From positions 1 to 32,037 of the forward strand of contig JAJTDZ010000016.1 in assembly GCA_021298245.1 (NCBI GenBank): 32,037 nucleotides of DNA, given 5' to 3'. Every line of letters starts with the position of its first letter. The stretch's first letter is position 1. This stretch comes from Algoriphagus sp. (GTDB taxonomy: Bacteria; Bacteroidota; Bacteroidia; Cytophagales; Cyclobacteriaceae). The notes under the pieces are model-generated. The model was not told where the DNA came from, did no database searches, and was given only the letters and a program-made list of their open reading frames with translations. Position numbers and translations under genes: made by a program. Positions 16,911 through 26,242 of the stretch are shown piece by piece.

Positions 16911-18410
16911 TTAGTTCACTTTTACTTCGAAGTAATATTCTGTTCCATCAGGAAACATACCCAAGACAACAATTTCTTCTCCCTGTACATCTTTGAGTAG
17001 GTTAATCATATCTTGAGCACTTGAAACACGCTTTCGGCCACTATCTGAAATAATAGAGGTGATAATAAATCCATTTCTAGCTCCAGCTGCTCTCCAAGCC
17101 TCGTTGGCATTGGACTTGATCACTGCTCCACCGGCAATCTGCAATTGATCCTTGGTTGCTTGCTTTACGTCTTCAAACTGGATTCCTTCAAAATTAATCG
17201 TTTTCGGTTCCTCACGTTTTACGATATTGGTATCCCCTGAGAAGTTTTTGAGCGTTGCTGTAGTTGTTAGGGTCTTGCCATCGCGCAAGTAGCCTACAAC
17301 CACTTCGTCTCCGGGACGTTTTCTTGCCACCAATTCTTGAAGGTTAGCCACATTGTTTACAGGTTTGCCGTCAAGACTTACAATGATGTCTCCTTCCTTA
17401 AGTCCCGCTTCTTCCCCAGCAGAATTTTCATTTACTCCGCCCACGTACACGCCTTGCTCTACCGGAAATTTCTTTCCTAAGTAATCTGCAAGTTCTGGGC
17501 TAACATTCTGAATTTGCACCCCAAGTAAGCCCCGCTGCACAGCTCCATATTTCAAAAGATCATCCATGACCTTTTTTACCAAGGTACTGGGAATGGCAAA
17601 GGAATATCCATTAAATGTCCCAGTACTTGAAGCAATAGCGGTATTAATCCCGATAAGTTCTCCTGCCAGATTAACTAAGGCTCCCCCAGAGTTTCCGGGA
17701 TTGACTACCGCATCGGTCTGCAAAAAAGATTCTATCTGCAAATTATTCTCAACATCTCTTAAAATGCCAATATTTCTGGCCTTAGCAGAAATGATTCCAG
17801 CCGTAACTGTAGAATTCAAATCGAAAGGATTACCCACGGCAAGCACCCATTCCCCAATTTTAGTTTGGTCGGAATCTCCAAACTTGATAAAGGGTAAATT
17901 ATCTCCTTCGATTTTTAATAAGGCCAAGTCTGTCGTAGGATCTGTACCTACCACAGTAGCCTCATATCGCTTGTTATTGTCCAATGAAATATCTACCCGC
18001 GTAGCTCCCTCGATCACGTGATTATTGGTCACGATATACCCATCTGGGGAAATGATGACTCCAGAACCTGAACTGACTGGCATGGCATTTGGTCTTCCAG
18101 GTCCCATCCCCTGTTCGGGTATTCCAAAAAACTCCTGGATAGGATCTCTCTGGGATCTAGAAGTGTATCCCACTTCACTTTTGACATGCACCACGGCAGG
18201 GGTCACCAATTCGGCGGAAGCGATGAAATTGATGCCATCGGGTACGGTAAAATCTCCTCCAGAAAGCAGGTTGACAAAACTAGATTTTTGTTTCTCGTCA
18301 AAGGAGTCAGCATTCTGTGGCCGTAAAAGAAAACTTACTCCCGCAATCGCAACTACGCCTCCTACTAAGGCTGCTACCAGTACTCCAAGAAAGAACAGCT
18401 TTTTACTCAT
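16911..18410 (-). CDS. HtrA/Deg-family serine protease (DegP/DegQ type)
   Basis: A 499-residue envelope protease/chaperone with an N-terminal membrane segment (about residues 5-29). The trypsin-like domain carries His131 (TNNHVIEG), Asp161 (DLALLKIE) and Ser241 (NPGNSGGAL). A first PDZ domain follows at about 295-390 (GLLGVQIQNVSPELADYLG and GEEAGLKEGDIIVSLDG) and a second, more diverged one at about 405-499. This is the DegQ/DegP layout that clears misfolded periplasmic proteins. A paralog lies at 26243-27676. The upstream region has a possible promoter. Whether it cages substrate like DegP cannot be told from sequence. Confidence 0.95.
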   Translation of the reverse strand: MSKKLFFLGVLVAALVGGVVAIAGVSFLLRPQNADSFDEKQKSSFVNLLSGGDFTVPDGINFIASAELVTPAVVHVKSEVGYTSRSQRDPIQEFFGIPEQGMGPGRPNAMPVSSGSGVIISPDGYIVTNNHVIEGATRVDISLDNNKRYEATVVGTDPTTDLALLKIEGDNLPFIKFGDSDQTKIGEWVLAVGNPFDLNSTVTAGIISAKARNIGILRDVENNLQIESFLQTDAVVNPGNSGGALVNLAGELIGINTAIASSTGTFNGYSFAIPSTLVKKVMDDLLKYGAVQRGLLGVQIQNVSPELADYLGKKFPVEQGVYVGGVNENSAGEEAGLKEGDIIVSLDGKPVNNVANLQELVARKRPGDEVVVGYLRDGKTLTTTATLKNFSGDTNIVKREEPKTINFEGIQFEDVKQATKDQLQIAGGAVIKSNANEAWRAAGARNGFIITSIISDSGRKRVSSAQDMINLLKDVQGEEIVVLGMFPDGTEYYFEVKVN

Positions 18411-18465
18411 AATTTTTAAATTTATTTGGTTTGATAAATTTCTACGTTTGGAAAAACGCGTTTGA

Positions 18466-18501
18466 CAAGTTTAACGCCGTTTATCCTGTAATGTGTCAAA
18501 A
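18466..18501 (-). promoter_or_regulatory. Possible Bacteroidota-type promoter of the degQ-like gene
   Basis: The minus strand shows TTTTG at 18497-18501 and, after 23 nt, TAAACTTG at 18466-18473, one base from TAnnTTTG. The start codon follows about 56 nt later. Support is consensus matching only. Confidence 0.35.
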
Positions 18502-18618
18502 TTAACAAGAATTAACCTCAATTACGAAGCCGAAACTAAGGCTAGAAACAAGATGGAAAATTAAAATTTAAGGTCTAACACATCTAACAAATTCAAGCTT
18601 CCAAGGTTTTTACAAAGG

Positions 18619-18655
18619 AGAAAAAAAATCCCCCAATCTTTAGGATTGGGGGATT
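18619..18655 (-). terminator. Strong rho-independent terminator after the cold-shock gene
   Basis: On the minus strand AATCCCCCAATC pairs with GATTGGGGGATT across a 5-nt loop, and the stem is followed by TTTTTTTT. It begins about 30 nt past the cold-shock stop at 18685. Confidence 0.95.
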
Positions 18656-18684
18656 TCATGAACTAAAATATTCTATAGAATAGC

Positions 18685-18876
18685 TTAGACCTTTTTAACA
18701 TTGATTGCATTTGGACCTTTCTTACCCTCTTTGATTTCGTAAGAAACCTTATCATTTTGGGTAACTTTGTCCACTAAGCCAGTGGCGTGCAAAAACACAT
18801 CGTTTTGCGTTTCGTCATCAATAATAAATCCGAAACCCTTGGCTTCATTGTAAAATTTTACTGTCCCGGTAAACAT
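18685..18876 (-). CDS. Cold-shock domain protein
   Basis: A 63-residue CspA-like RNA/DNA-binding protein. The RNP1 motif is KGFGFI (residues 13-18) and the RNP2-like motif is VFLH (27-30), within the usual five-stranded OB fold; the protein ends in INVKKV. The open frame extends upstream to 19110, but only the part from the ATG at 18876 (MFTGTVKFYNEAKG) matches the family, which is normally 65-70 residues. Such proteins act as RNA chaperones and are often induced by cold or on entry to stationary phase. A candidate promoter lies 34-65 nt upstream and a strong terminator follows, so it is a monocistronic unit. Confidence 0.97.
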   Translation of the reverse strand: MFTGTVKFYNEAKGFGFIIDDETQNDVFLHATGLVDKVTQNDKVSYEIKEGKKGPNAINVKKV

Positions 18877-18909
18877 AATAAATAGTGAAATTTGAAATGA
18901 AATGAGGTA

Positions 18910-18941
18910 TAAATGTAAATATTCATTTAAAAAAAACAAAA
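18910..18941 (-). promoter_or_regulatory. Possible Bacteroidota-type promoter of the cold-shock gene
   Basis: The minus strand shows TTTTG at 18937-18941 and, after 19 nt, TACATTTA at 18910-18917, one base from TAnnTTTG. About 33 nt then precede the ATG, giving a short AT-rich leader. The region is A/T-rich, so chance matches are likely. Confidence 0.4.
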
Positions 18942-18963
18942 TTTTCGTTTTTTTTATCGCAAA

Positions 18964-19455
18964 ATGAAGAAAATTATTTTGATGCGGCATGCCAAATCTT
19001 CCTGGGAAAATCCATGGATGGAAGACTACGATCGACCCTTGGCAGAGCGAGGAGTACTGGATGCCACCAAGATGGCAAAGGCACTGAAAAATCGAGGAGT
19101 GATTCCCCAACTGCTACTCAGTTCTCCGGCTTTGAGGACCATGGAGACGGCTAAAATTACCTCGAAAATCATAGGGATTCCGGAAGAGCAGATCATTTAT
19201 GAAAAATCCCTGTACCATGCCTCTCCTTCCCAACTTTTAAAAGCCATACACCACCAGAAAGATAGCGTAGATACACTCTTGCTCCTAGGTCATAATCCCG
19301 GCCTCACGGAGTTGATTCAAGAACTAGGAGTGCAAATAGACAATCTTCCGACCTCTGGACAATTGGGTTTTACTCTTGCTGCTTCCCGCTGGGAAGAGTT
19401 CAAGGCAGAAACAGTTTCCTTTTGGTTTGTGGATTACCCGAAGAAAGCTGACTAA
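18964..19455 (+). CDS. sixA: SixA-like phosphohistidine phosphatase
   Basis: A 163-residue histidine phosphatase superfamily protein. The phosphohistidine motif is LMRHAKSSW (RHAKS, nucleophile His9). SSPALRTMETA provides a second arginine, and the late LLGHNPGLTELI gives the second catalytic His. The length and RHAKSSW start are those of the SixA group, which in E. coli dephosphorylates the HPt domain of ArcB and influences phosphotransferase-system proteins. The target in this organism is unknown. It is divergent from the cold-shock gene (87 nt between starts) and converges on hslU with only 24 nt between the stop codons. Confidence 0.92.
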   Translation: MKKIILMRHAKSSWENPWMEDYDRPLAERGVLDATKMAKALKNRGVIPQLLLSSPALRTMETAKITSKIIGIPEEQIIYEKSLYHASPSQLLKAIHHQKDSVDTLLLLGHNPGLTELIQELGVQIDNLPTSGQLGFTLAASRWEEFKAETVSFWFVDYPKKAD

Positions 19456-19479
19456 AACCGAAAACCTCAAAAAAGAAGA

Positions 19480-20871
19480 TCAAAGGATATATTGAGACAA
19501 ATCCCTATTTTTTACCAGGGTACTCAAGCGTTCTTGCACCATTTCTTGGGTTACCATGATTTTGGAATTGGGACCGATTTGGTCAGGTACTTCAAACAAA
19601 AATTCGTTGAGCAAGTGGCTCATCACGGTATGCAATCTCCTGGCTCCAATATTTTCGACCTCCTGATTGATGATAAAAGCCAATTTAGCCACTTCATCGA
19701 TTGCCTGATCGGTAAATTCTAGAGAAACTTCTTCCGCTTCAAAAAGGGCTTGGTATTGCTTGATCAAGGCATTTTTAGGTTCCTTGAGGATGCGTTGAAA
19801 ATCCTCTTGAGAAAGGGATTGCAATTCTACTCGAATGGGAAATCTTCCTTGTAATTCAGGAATCAAATCGGAAGGTTTGCTTACATGAAAAGCTCCTGCA
19901 GCAATAAATAAGACGTGATCGGTATGTATGATTCCGTACTTAGTAGTCACCGAAGAACCTTCCACTATAGGAAGCAAATCCCGTTGCACTCCTTCCCTAC
20001 TCACATCAGGCCCTCCACCATTTTTACCTGATTTGGATGCGATTTTATCGATCTCGTCAATAAAAATGATTCCGTTATTTTCTGCAAGTCGAATGGCCTC
20101 TTCTTTGACTTCATCAAAGTCAATCAATTTGGACATCTCCTCCTCCAAGAGCACTTTGCGGGCTTCTGCGATAGTAAGCTTACGTTTTTTTGTTTTTTTA
20201 GGCATCATGCCCGAAAGCATGTCTTGAAGACCGGCCATGCTAGCATCGTCCATCATGCCATTACCTACCATTCCGATACCTACCGGAGGGGTCGCTTTGA
20301 CTTGGATTTCTATCTTTCTTTCATCCAACTCCCCATTTCTTAGCTTTTCCCGAAACCGCTCTCGGGTACGCTCATTGAGTTCGGCATCTGAAGAAGGCTC
20401 GCCAAGCGTATCTGGAGAACTGCCCTGAGTAAATCCTGGGCTTTTTACCGAGGGAATCAGAATATCCAATATACTCTCCTCCACGGCCTCTGCAGCTTTG
20501 AGTTTTACTTCTTCTTTTTTGGAGTCGCGCACCAAATGCACGCTTTGCTCTACCAAATCTCTCACCATGCTTTCCACATCTCTGCCTACGTAGCCTACTT
20601 CGGTAAACTTGGAAGCCTCCACCTTGGTGAAGGGAGCATTAGCAATCTTTGCCAAACGGCGCGCAATTTCTGTTTTTCCTACCCCAGTACTTCCAATCAA
20701 TAAAATATTGTTAGGAACAATATCCTTTTGAATATCGGAGGTCACATTCATTCTGCGGATGCGGTTGCGCAATGCAATGGCTACATTCCGCTTAGCATCA
20801 TGCTGTCCAATGATGTACTTGTCCAATTCTTCTACGATCTGTCTTGGGGTGAGGGAGAAATGGGTTGGCAT
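19480..20871 (-). CDS. hslU: ATP-dependent protease ATPase subunit HslU
   Basis: AAA+ unfoldase that forms hexamers and feeds substrates to HslV. The 463-residue protein begins MPTHFSLTPRQIVEELDKYI. Walker A is GSTGVGKT (60-67), the pore loop GYVG is at 93-96, and Walker B is IIFIDEID in the second half. A long I-domain with a Met/Gly-rich insertion (MVGNGMMDDASMAGLQDM) lies between. The C-terminus SQYIL matches the tail that inserts into HslV pockets. No hslV is adjacent: the neighbours are sixA (convergent) and lon (67 nt upstream), so HslV would have to be encoded elsewhere. Confidence 0.97.
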   Translation of the reverse strand: MPTHFSLTPRQIVEELDKYIIGQHDAKRNVAIALRNRIRRMNVTSDIQKDIVPNNILLIGSTGVGKTEIARRLAKIANAPFTKVEASKFTEVGYVGRDVESMVRDLVEQSVHLVRDSKKEEVKLKAAEAVEESILDILIPSVKSPGFTQGSSPDTLGEPSSDAELNERTRERFREKLRNGELDERKIEIQVKATPPVGIGMVGNGMMDDASMAGLQDMLSGMMPKKTKKRKLTIAEARKVLLEEEMSKLIDFDEVKEEAIRLAENNGIIFIDEIDKIASKSGKNGGGPDVSREGVQRDLLPIVEGSSVTTKYGIIHTDHVLFIAAGAFHVSKPSDLIPELQGRFPIRVELQSLSQEDFQRILKEPKNALIKQYQALFEAEEVSLEFTDQAIDEVAKLAFIINQEVENIGARRLHTVMSHLLNEFLFEVPDQIGPNSKIMVTQEMVQERLSTLVKNRDLSQYIL

Positions 20872-20938
20872 GGTGGAAAAATGAGTTGAAACTTGATGAA
20901 TGGAAATACTCCGTAGTCTTTGATTTTAAATTAGATGA

Positions 20939-23416
20939 TCACCCAGAATTTTTGGTATCAGCACTAAAGGTAAACTGCAAGGGATACTTGACCTTGACTT
21001 TGGTCAACGCCAATTCCAGCACTTCATCGACATTGGCCACGTAATGAAATTGTATTCCCTTAAGGTAATGAGGATCAATCTCTTCTATATCTCGAAGATT
21101 CTTTTTACACAAGATTATTTCTTTGATCCCTGCTCGCTTGGCCGCCAGGATTTTTTCCTTTATCCCACCTACAGGTAATACCTTACCAATCAAACTTATC
21201 TCCCCGGTCATGGCAATTTTGGGCTTGACCCTTCTCTGGGTATACACAGATGCCATGGCGGTCAGCATGGTAATGCCAGCAGAAGGACCATCTTTCGGTA
21301 CTGCCCCTGCCGGGATGTGCAGATGCAAATCGTACTGATCAAACATGCGATGGTCAATACCCAAAAGATCTGCCTTGGATTTGAGGTAGGAAAGTGCAGT
21401 CACGGCAGATTCCTTCATAACATCGCCAAGCTGTCCCGATAGGGTCAGCTTTCCTTTGCCCCTGCTAAGACTGGACTCAATAAACAAGATTTCCCCTCCC
21501 ACACTGGTCCAGGCAAGGCCTGTAACCACTCCAGCTACGTCGGATTCTTGGTGGATTTCCTTATCAAAAATTTCAGCACCTAATATTTTTCGAACTGCCC
21601 CTGCGCTAATCTTGGATTCATAGGGCTCCTCCATGGCAATGGATTTGGCCACATGACGCACCACCTTACCGATTGCCCGTTCTAAATTTCTCACCCCAGA
21701 TTCACGGGTATAGGACTCGATGAGTTTTTGTAAAGCAGCTTTTTCAAAACTTATTTCTCTGGATTTTAATCCGTGTTCTTGACGCTGCTTGGGCACCAAA
21801 TGGCGCTTGGCAATTTCCAATTTTTCCTCCTGAGTATATCCTGTGACTTCGATAATCTCCATTCTATCCCTCAAAGCAGGCTGTATACTATCCAAAGAAT
21901 TGGCTGTGGCAATAAACAAAACCTTACTCAGGTCATATTCAACTTCAAGGTAGTTGTCGATAAAAGTACTGTTTTGCTCAGGATCCAAGACTTCTAAAAA
22001 AGCAGAGGAAGGGTCTCCTCTGAAATCAGAAGAAAGTTTATCGATCTCATCCAACACAAATACGGGGTTGGAGATCTTCACTTTTTTCATGTTTTGTATC
22101 ACCTTTCCTGGCATGGCTCCTACGTAGGTTTTGCGATGCCCGCGAATCTCGGCTTCGTCGTGCAAGCCTCCCAAGGACATGCGGATATATTTTCTCCCCA
22201 ATGCCGCTGCTATGGATTTTCCCAAGGAAGTTTTTCCCACCCCCGGAGGCCCATACAAACATAAAATGGGACCCTTGAGGTCATTTTTCAATTTCAAGAC
22301 AGCCAAATATTCAATGATTCGGTCTTTTACTTTTTCCAAACCAAAGTGATCTTCATCCAAGATTTTTCTAGCATGCTTCAGGTCAAAGTTGTCTTGAGTA
22401 AATTCATTCCAAGGAAGCTCCACCAAGGTTTCGGCATAGTTAAGCGCGATAGGATATTCGGCTGCCGAGGGATTGATCCTTAAAATTTTATCCAATTCCT
22501 TTTCAAAATGCTTTTTTACTTCAGCGGGCCATGCCTTCTGCATGCCTTTTAGGCGAAGCTCTTCCACTTCTTTTTCCGGACCTTCTTCCCCCAGTTCTGT
22601 TTGGAGGACCTTCATTTGCTGCCTCAAAAAGTAATCTCTTTGCTGTTGATCGATGTCGGTATGTACCTTTTTATGAATTTCAGATTTTAGCTCCAGCATC
22701 TGAATGTCTTTCATCATCAATTCCAGAAGCAGAGTCGCTCGCTCCACCCCATCGTTGATTTCCAAAAGGCGCTGCTTGGACTCTACAGGTGCATTGATGT
22801 TGGAGGATAAAAAGTGGGTAAGGAAAGCCGTATTGTCAATATTATCTAGTGCCACTTGGGCCTCTCTTGGAATTTCTGGGTTTAGGTGAAGGATTTTGAC
22901 GGCTGCCTCCTTCAAGGACTCTTCCAAGGCTTTGATCTTTTTTGAATTTTTTGGAAAATTCTCTTCCAAATAATCCACCTTGGCAATGAAATAGGGATCA
23001 TCGGTGATCTGTTCGCGGATGGCAAAACGCTTTTTCCCTTGTATAATGATGGTGGTATTGCCATCGGGCAACACGATCATTTTAATAATTTTCGCCAAAG
23101 TACCGACCTGATACACGTCTTCCCAAGAAGGATCGTCTTGATTGGAGTGGATCTGGGCGCAGACTCCTATAAACTTATCTCCTTTTTGAGCTTTTTTAAC
23201 CAAGCGTATAGAGCGCTGCCTTCCCACGGTAATGGGGATCACCACTCCTGGAAATAGAACCGTATTGCGAACAGATAGGATGGGGATTTCTTCTCCAAAA
23301 GCTTCTACTCCGTTGCTAGGATTTTCTTCGTCTGTAAACAAATGAATCAAATCACCTTCGGAGGCAAACTCGCCGTTCATAAGGTTTTGAAAGAAAGCAT
23401 GTTCGAATCGACTCAT
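20939..23416 (-). CDS. lon: ATP-dependent protease La (Lon)
   Basis: Cytoplasmic AAA+ protease that degrades misfolded and regulatory proteins. The 825-residue protein is longer than E. coli Lon (784), mainly through an acidic N-terminal extension of about 40 residues before the LON substrate-binding domain (about 42-250). Walker A is GPPGVGKT (389-396) and Walker B is VFVLDEID. The catalytic dyad is Ser712 (KDGPSAG) and Lys755 (GGIKEK), 43 residues apart as in E. coli Ser679/Lys722. The ATG at 23416 is the only start that keeps the N-terminal domain intact. A perfect inverted repeat lies 10-27 nt upstream of the start. Confidence 0.98.
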   Translation of the reverse strand: MSRFEHAFFQNLMNGEFASEGDLIHLFTDEENPSNGVEAFGEEIPILSVRNTVLFPGVVIPITVGRQRSIRLVKKAQKGDKFIGVCAQIHSNQDDPSWEDVYQVGTLAKIIKMIVLPDGNTTIIIQGKKRFAIREQITDDPYFIAKVDYLEENFPKNSKKIKALEESLKEAAVKILHLNPEIPREAQVALDNIDNTAFLTHFLSSNINAPVESKQRLLEINDGVERATLLLELMMKDIQMLELKSEIHKKVHTDIDQQQRDYFLRQQMKVLQTELGEEGPEKEVEELRLKGMQKAWPAEVKKHFEKELDKILRINPSAAEYPIALNYAETLVELPWNEFTQDNFDLKHARKILDEDHFGLEKVKDRIIEYLAVLKLKNDLKGPILCLYGPPGVGKTSLGKSIAAALGRKYIRMSLGGLHDEAEIRGHRKTYVGAMPGKVIQNMKKVKISNPVFVLDEIDKLSSDFRGDPSSAFLEVLDPEQNSTFIDNYLEVEYDLSKVLFIATANSLDSIQPALRDRMEIIEVTGYTQEEKLEIAKRHLVPKQRQEHGLKSREISFEKAALQKLIESYTRESGVRNLERAIGKVVRHVAKSIAMEEPYESKISAGAVRKILGAEIFDKEIHQESDVAGVVTGLAWTSVGGEILFIESSLSRGKGKLTLSGQLGDVMKESAVTALSYLKSKADLLGIDHRMFDQYDLHLHIPAGAVPKDGPSAGITMLTAMASVYTQRRVKPKIAMTGEISLIGKVLPVGGIKEKILAAKRAGIKEIILCKKNLRDIEEIDPHYLKGIQFHYVANVDEVLELALTKVKVKYPLQFTFSADTKNSG

Positions 23417-23426
23417 ATAGACAGAT

Positions 23427-23443
23427 TGACAGCACCGCTGTCA
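23427..23443. promoter_or_regulatory. Perfect 7-3-7 palindrome upstream of lon
   Basis: TGACAGC-ACC-GCTGTCA, a perfect inverted repeat, lies 10 nt before the lon ATG. Its size and symmetry suit a dimeric repressor or activator site, or a hairpin in the 5' leader. The regulator is unknown. Confidence 0.45.
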
Positions 23444-23458
23444 GTAATTTCGTGAATA

Positions 23459-23495
23459 TAAAGGACTACCCAGAAAAAACCCCAGGTAGTCCTAA
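23459..23495 (-). terminator. Probable terminator after rseP
   Basis: The minus strand has AGGACTACC and GGTAGTCCT arms (9-bp stem, 14-nt loop) about 50 nt past the rseP stop, followed by TTTATATT. The T-run is weak, so termination may be partial and lon may be read through. Confidence 0.6.
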
Positions 23496-23543
23496 CTGTT
23501 CAATAGAGGTGCCAAACTTATTTTAGTCAATTTGGCAGGAGAT

Positions 23544-24857
23544 CTAAAATATCAATTTCAAAATATCGTTGCCCAATGCAAAAACCATCAAAGCCAACAA
23601 AATAACCATTCCTACCTTTTGGGCGTATTCTAAAAATTTATCCGAAGGCGCTCGACCAGAAACCATTTCATAAAGCAAAAATACCACATGGCCTCCGTCT
23701 AAAGCTGGAATAGGTAACAAATTCATAAAGGCCAAAATCATAGAGATTAAACCCGTGATGCTCCAAAATTTTACCCAATCCCACTGATCTCCATAAATTT
23801 TTGCCATCCCAATGGGTCCACTTACGTTTTTGGCAGATACTTCCCCGGTAAACATTTTACCTAATGCCTTGGCATTGACAATCACCGCACCAAAAGCTCG
23901 ACTGGTCCCCTTAACCATGGATTCCATCAAACCATACTCTTTTTTTACAGGTTGGATCAAAGGCTCAATGGTAATACCTATTCTTGCTTCTGCAGTCACC
24001 GGAATAGCCAAAGTATCTAAAACGGCACCTTTCTGTCGCACCAACTGAGCGGTTTGATTGGTCACCTGCTTTAAGGCTGCTTGCATTTCGTCAAAGTAGG
24101 TTATAGGCTGCCCATTGATGGCTACTATTTTATCTTCAGCAGAGATCCCTACGGCCTCAGCACCACTTCCAGGCTCGACGTCAACTACCTTAAAGGGGAA
24201 GCGAATGGCGATAAACTTGCTAAATGCTTCTTCAGAGTTAAAAGTATTGATGAAGCCCCTAGGGATAGAGATTTTGATTATTTCTCCTTTTCGATCTACT
24301 GTATAGTACCCGTTTTCACTGAGTAAGGCAGATCCACTACTGAGTTCTGCAATGCTTTGATAATCTTGACCATTGATATCTATAATCTTATCACCTGTCT
24401 TCAAACCAATGGCTTCTCCGTATTCGTAGGCTACTATTCCGTGCTGTAGCACTTGATCTCTGGAAAAATACGTCTCCCCATTGGAATAGACCAAGGCAAC
24501 AAAGATGATAACACCAGTAATCACATTGACTATGATCCCTCCTAGCATGACAATCAAGCGCTGCCAGGCAGGCTTGGATCTAAATTCCCAAGGTTGAGGT
24601 TCTGAACTCAAATTAGATGTATCCAAAGATTCATCTACCATTCCCGCGATTTTTACAAAGCCCCCTAAGGGAATGGCTCCTATAGAATATTCTGTTTCTC
24701 CCCATTGGAATCCGGCAATTTTAGGAGGAAAACCTATTGAAAATTTTTCTACACGCATGCCAAATAACTTGGCGGTAAGTAAGTGACCCAGCTCGTGAAG
24801 ACCCACTAGGATAGACAATCCTAGCAGCAGCTGCCCTACCATGATTAAAGTTTCCAT
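23544..24857 (-). CDS. rseP: RIP metalloprotease RseP (site-2 protease)
   Basis: Intramembrane zinc protease. In E. coli it makes the second cut in RseA to release sigma E and clears signal-peptide remnants. The 437-residue protein has the HExxH motif at His21-Glu22-His25 in a transmembrane segment and the late NLLPIPALDGGH motif supplying the third zinc ligand. Two PDZ domains lie between the first and later membrane segments (around 125-215 and 220-300). At least four hydrophobic segments are visible. It begins immediately after the dxr stop codon (no gap), a common pairing in Bacteroidota. The substrate, possibly an anti-sigma factor, is not identifiable here. Confidence 0.95.
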   Translation of the reverse strand: METLIMVGQLLLGLSILVGLHELGHLLTAKLFGMRVEKFSIGFPPKIAGFQWGETEYSIGAIPLGGFVKIAGMVDESLDTSNLSSEPQPWEFRSKPAWQRLIVMLGGIIVNVITGVIIFVALVYSNGETYFSRDQVLQHGIVAYEYGEAIGLKTGDKIIDINGQDYQSIAELSSGSALLSENGYYTVDRKGEIIKISIPRGFINTFNSEEAFSKFIAIRFPFKVVDVEPGSGAEAVGISAEDKIVAINGQPITYFDEMQAALKQVTNQTAQLVRQKGAVLDTLAIPVTAEARIGITIEPLIQPVKKEYGLMESMVKGTSRAFGAVIVNAKALGKMFTGEVSAKNVSGPIGMAKIYGDQWDWVKFWSITGLISMILAFMNLLPIPALDGGHVVFLLYEMVSGRAPSDKFLEYAQKVGMVILLALMVFALGNDILKLIF

Positions 24858-26024
24858 TTATCGTTTAGACTTAAGTAAATTTTCTGTAAATGCTCTCGCT
24901 TGTTGATCGGTCTCCATATAATCTTCCAAAACTGGCTTGGCAATAAATTTAGATCGATTTAAGGTTTCTTCGATTAGGTCTGACATCTCCAAAAATCCAA
25001 GCTGCTGGTTCAGGAATGCAGCTACCGCCACCTCGTTGGCAGCATTCAAGATGCAAGGGGAATTTCCACCTGCAGCCAAGGCCTGGTAAGCCAGCTGTAG
25101 GTTACGGAACGTTTCTATATCGGGCTGCTCGAAGGTCAGTTGAGGATACTTTGAAAAATCAAAACGCTCGAAAGAGGTTTTCAATCGATCGGGATAGCTC
25201 AAGGCAAACTGAATAGGAATACGCATGTCTGGTAATCCAAGTTGTGCTTTGAGGGACCCGTCTTCAAATTGAACCAAAGAATGGATGATGCTTTGAGGAT
25301 GAACCACCACTTCGATTTGTTGAGGACTCAAGCCAAACAACCATTTCGCTTCAATGACTTCCAATCCCTTATTCATCAGGGAGGCAGAGTCAATGGTAAT
25401 CTTTGCTCCCATATCCCAATTGGGATGTTTCAAGGCTTGTTCCCGCGTGACTGAGGCCAAGTAGGCTTTGTCTTTTCCCCGAAAAGGACCTCCAGAAGCA
25501 GTAAGGATGATTTTTTCGATAGGATTCTGAAATTCTCCCACCAGACACTGGAATATGGCAGAATGCTCGGAGTCAATGGGATAAATGTTCACTCCGTATT
25601 GTTTTGCCAGCGCTGTAATCAACTCCCCAGCCACCACTAGGGTTTCCTTATTGGCTAGGGCGATTTGCTTGCCTGCTTTGATGGCTTGGACCGTGGGGAT
25701 CAATCCCGAATACCCTACCAAGGCTGTCACCACCACGTCTATGCTTTCCATTTCGACGATTTGGGCAATGGCTTTCTGACCCGTATAGACCTTGATAGGT
25801 CGAGAAGCAAGTGCCTCCTTGACTTTTGGATACAAATCCTCGTTTCCGATGACCACCGCATTGGGACACCAAGTCAAGGCTTGATCGATAAGCAAGTCTG
25901 CATTATTCTGGGCCGTGAGTACTTCTACGGAAAATAAATCAGGAAATTGGGCAATCACTTCAAGAGTTTGAGTCCCTATACTTCCTGTACACCCAAGAAT
26001 GGCTACGCGTTTGTTTTGTGTCAT
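24858..26024 (-). CDS. dxr: 1-deoxy-D-xylulose-5-phosphate reductoisomerase
   Basis: Second enzyme of the MEP pathway: converts DXP to MEP with NADPH. The start chosen is the ATG giving MTQNKRVAILGCTGSIGTQT, because a longer frame to 26081 adds only an unconserved segment. The NADPH-binding GCTGSIG motif is near residue 9. Metal and substrate residues fall in IYPIDSEHSAIFQC, TASGGPFR and KITIDSASLMNKGLEVIEAKWLF. The 388-residue length is near the family's usual 390-400. It is directly followed by rseP with no gap. A divergent HtrA-type gene starts 218 nt away on the other strand. Confidence 0.97.
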   Translation of the reverse strand: MTQNKRVAILGCTGSIGTQTLEVIAQFPDLFSVEVLTAQNNADLLIDQALTWCPNAVVIGNEDLYPKVKEALASRPIKVYTGQKAIAQIVEMESIDVVVTALVGYSGLIPTVQAIKAGKQIALANKETLVVAGELITALAKQYGVNIYPIDSEHSAIFQCLVGEFQNPIEKIILTASGGPFRGKDKAYLASVTREQALKHPNWDMGAKITIDSASLMNKGLEVIEAKWLFGLSPQQIEVVVHPQSIIHSLVQFEDGSLKAQLGLPDMRIPIQFALSYPDRLKTSFERFDFSKYPQLTFEQPDIETFRNLQLAYQALAAGGNSPCILNAANEVAVAAFLNQQLGFLEMSDLIEETLNRSKFIAKPVLEDYMETDQQARAFTENLLKSKR

Positions 26025-26161
26025 GTAGATGATAATCAGGCCACTACTGCAATAATTTGAAGAACTTGGCAGTGGTCCCAACTGACAAAATTACCAATTG
26101 GCTGCGAATTCTAGGTACAACTCGTCAGTTTTTACCTGCTGGGCCAATTTTTGTTTACTTT

Positions 26162-26198
26162 TTTTTGTAAAATTTTCTTAAGGCAAGAAATATTTCTG
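26162..26198 (+). promoter_or_regulatory. Possible Bacteroidota-type promoter of the second HtrA gene
   Basis: TTTTTG at 26162-26167 and, after 23 nt, TATTTCTG at 26191-26198, one base from TAnnTTTG; the ATG follows 44 nt later. Consensus matching only, in an A/T-rich stretch. Confidence 0.4.
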
Positions 26199-26242
26199 TC
26201 CTAAAAGTTTCTACTTGTAAGATAAAAAGCCCTGTAATCGAT

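Noticed and set aside
18877-19110. Upstream extension of the cold-shock frame to 19110 (141 residues)
   Set aside because: Only the last 63 residues match the family. The extension runs antisense into sixA and its composition is not coding-like.
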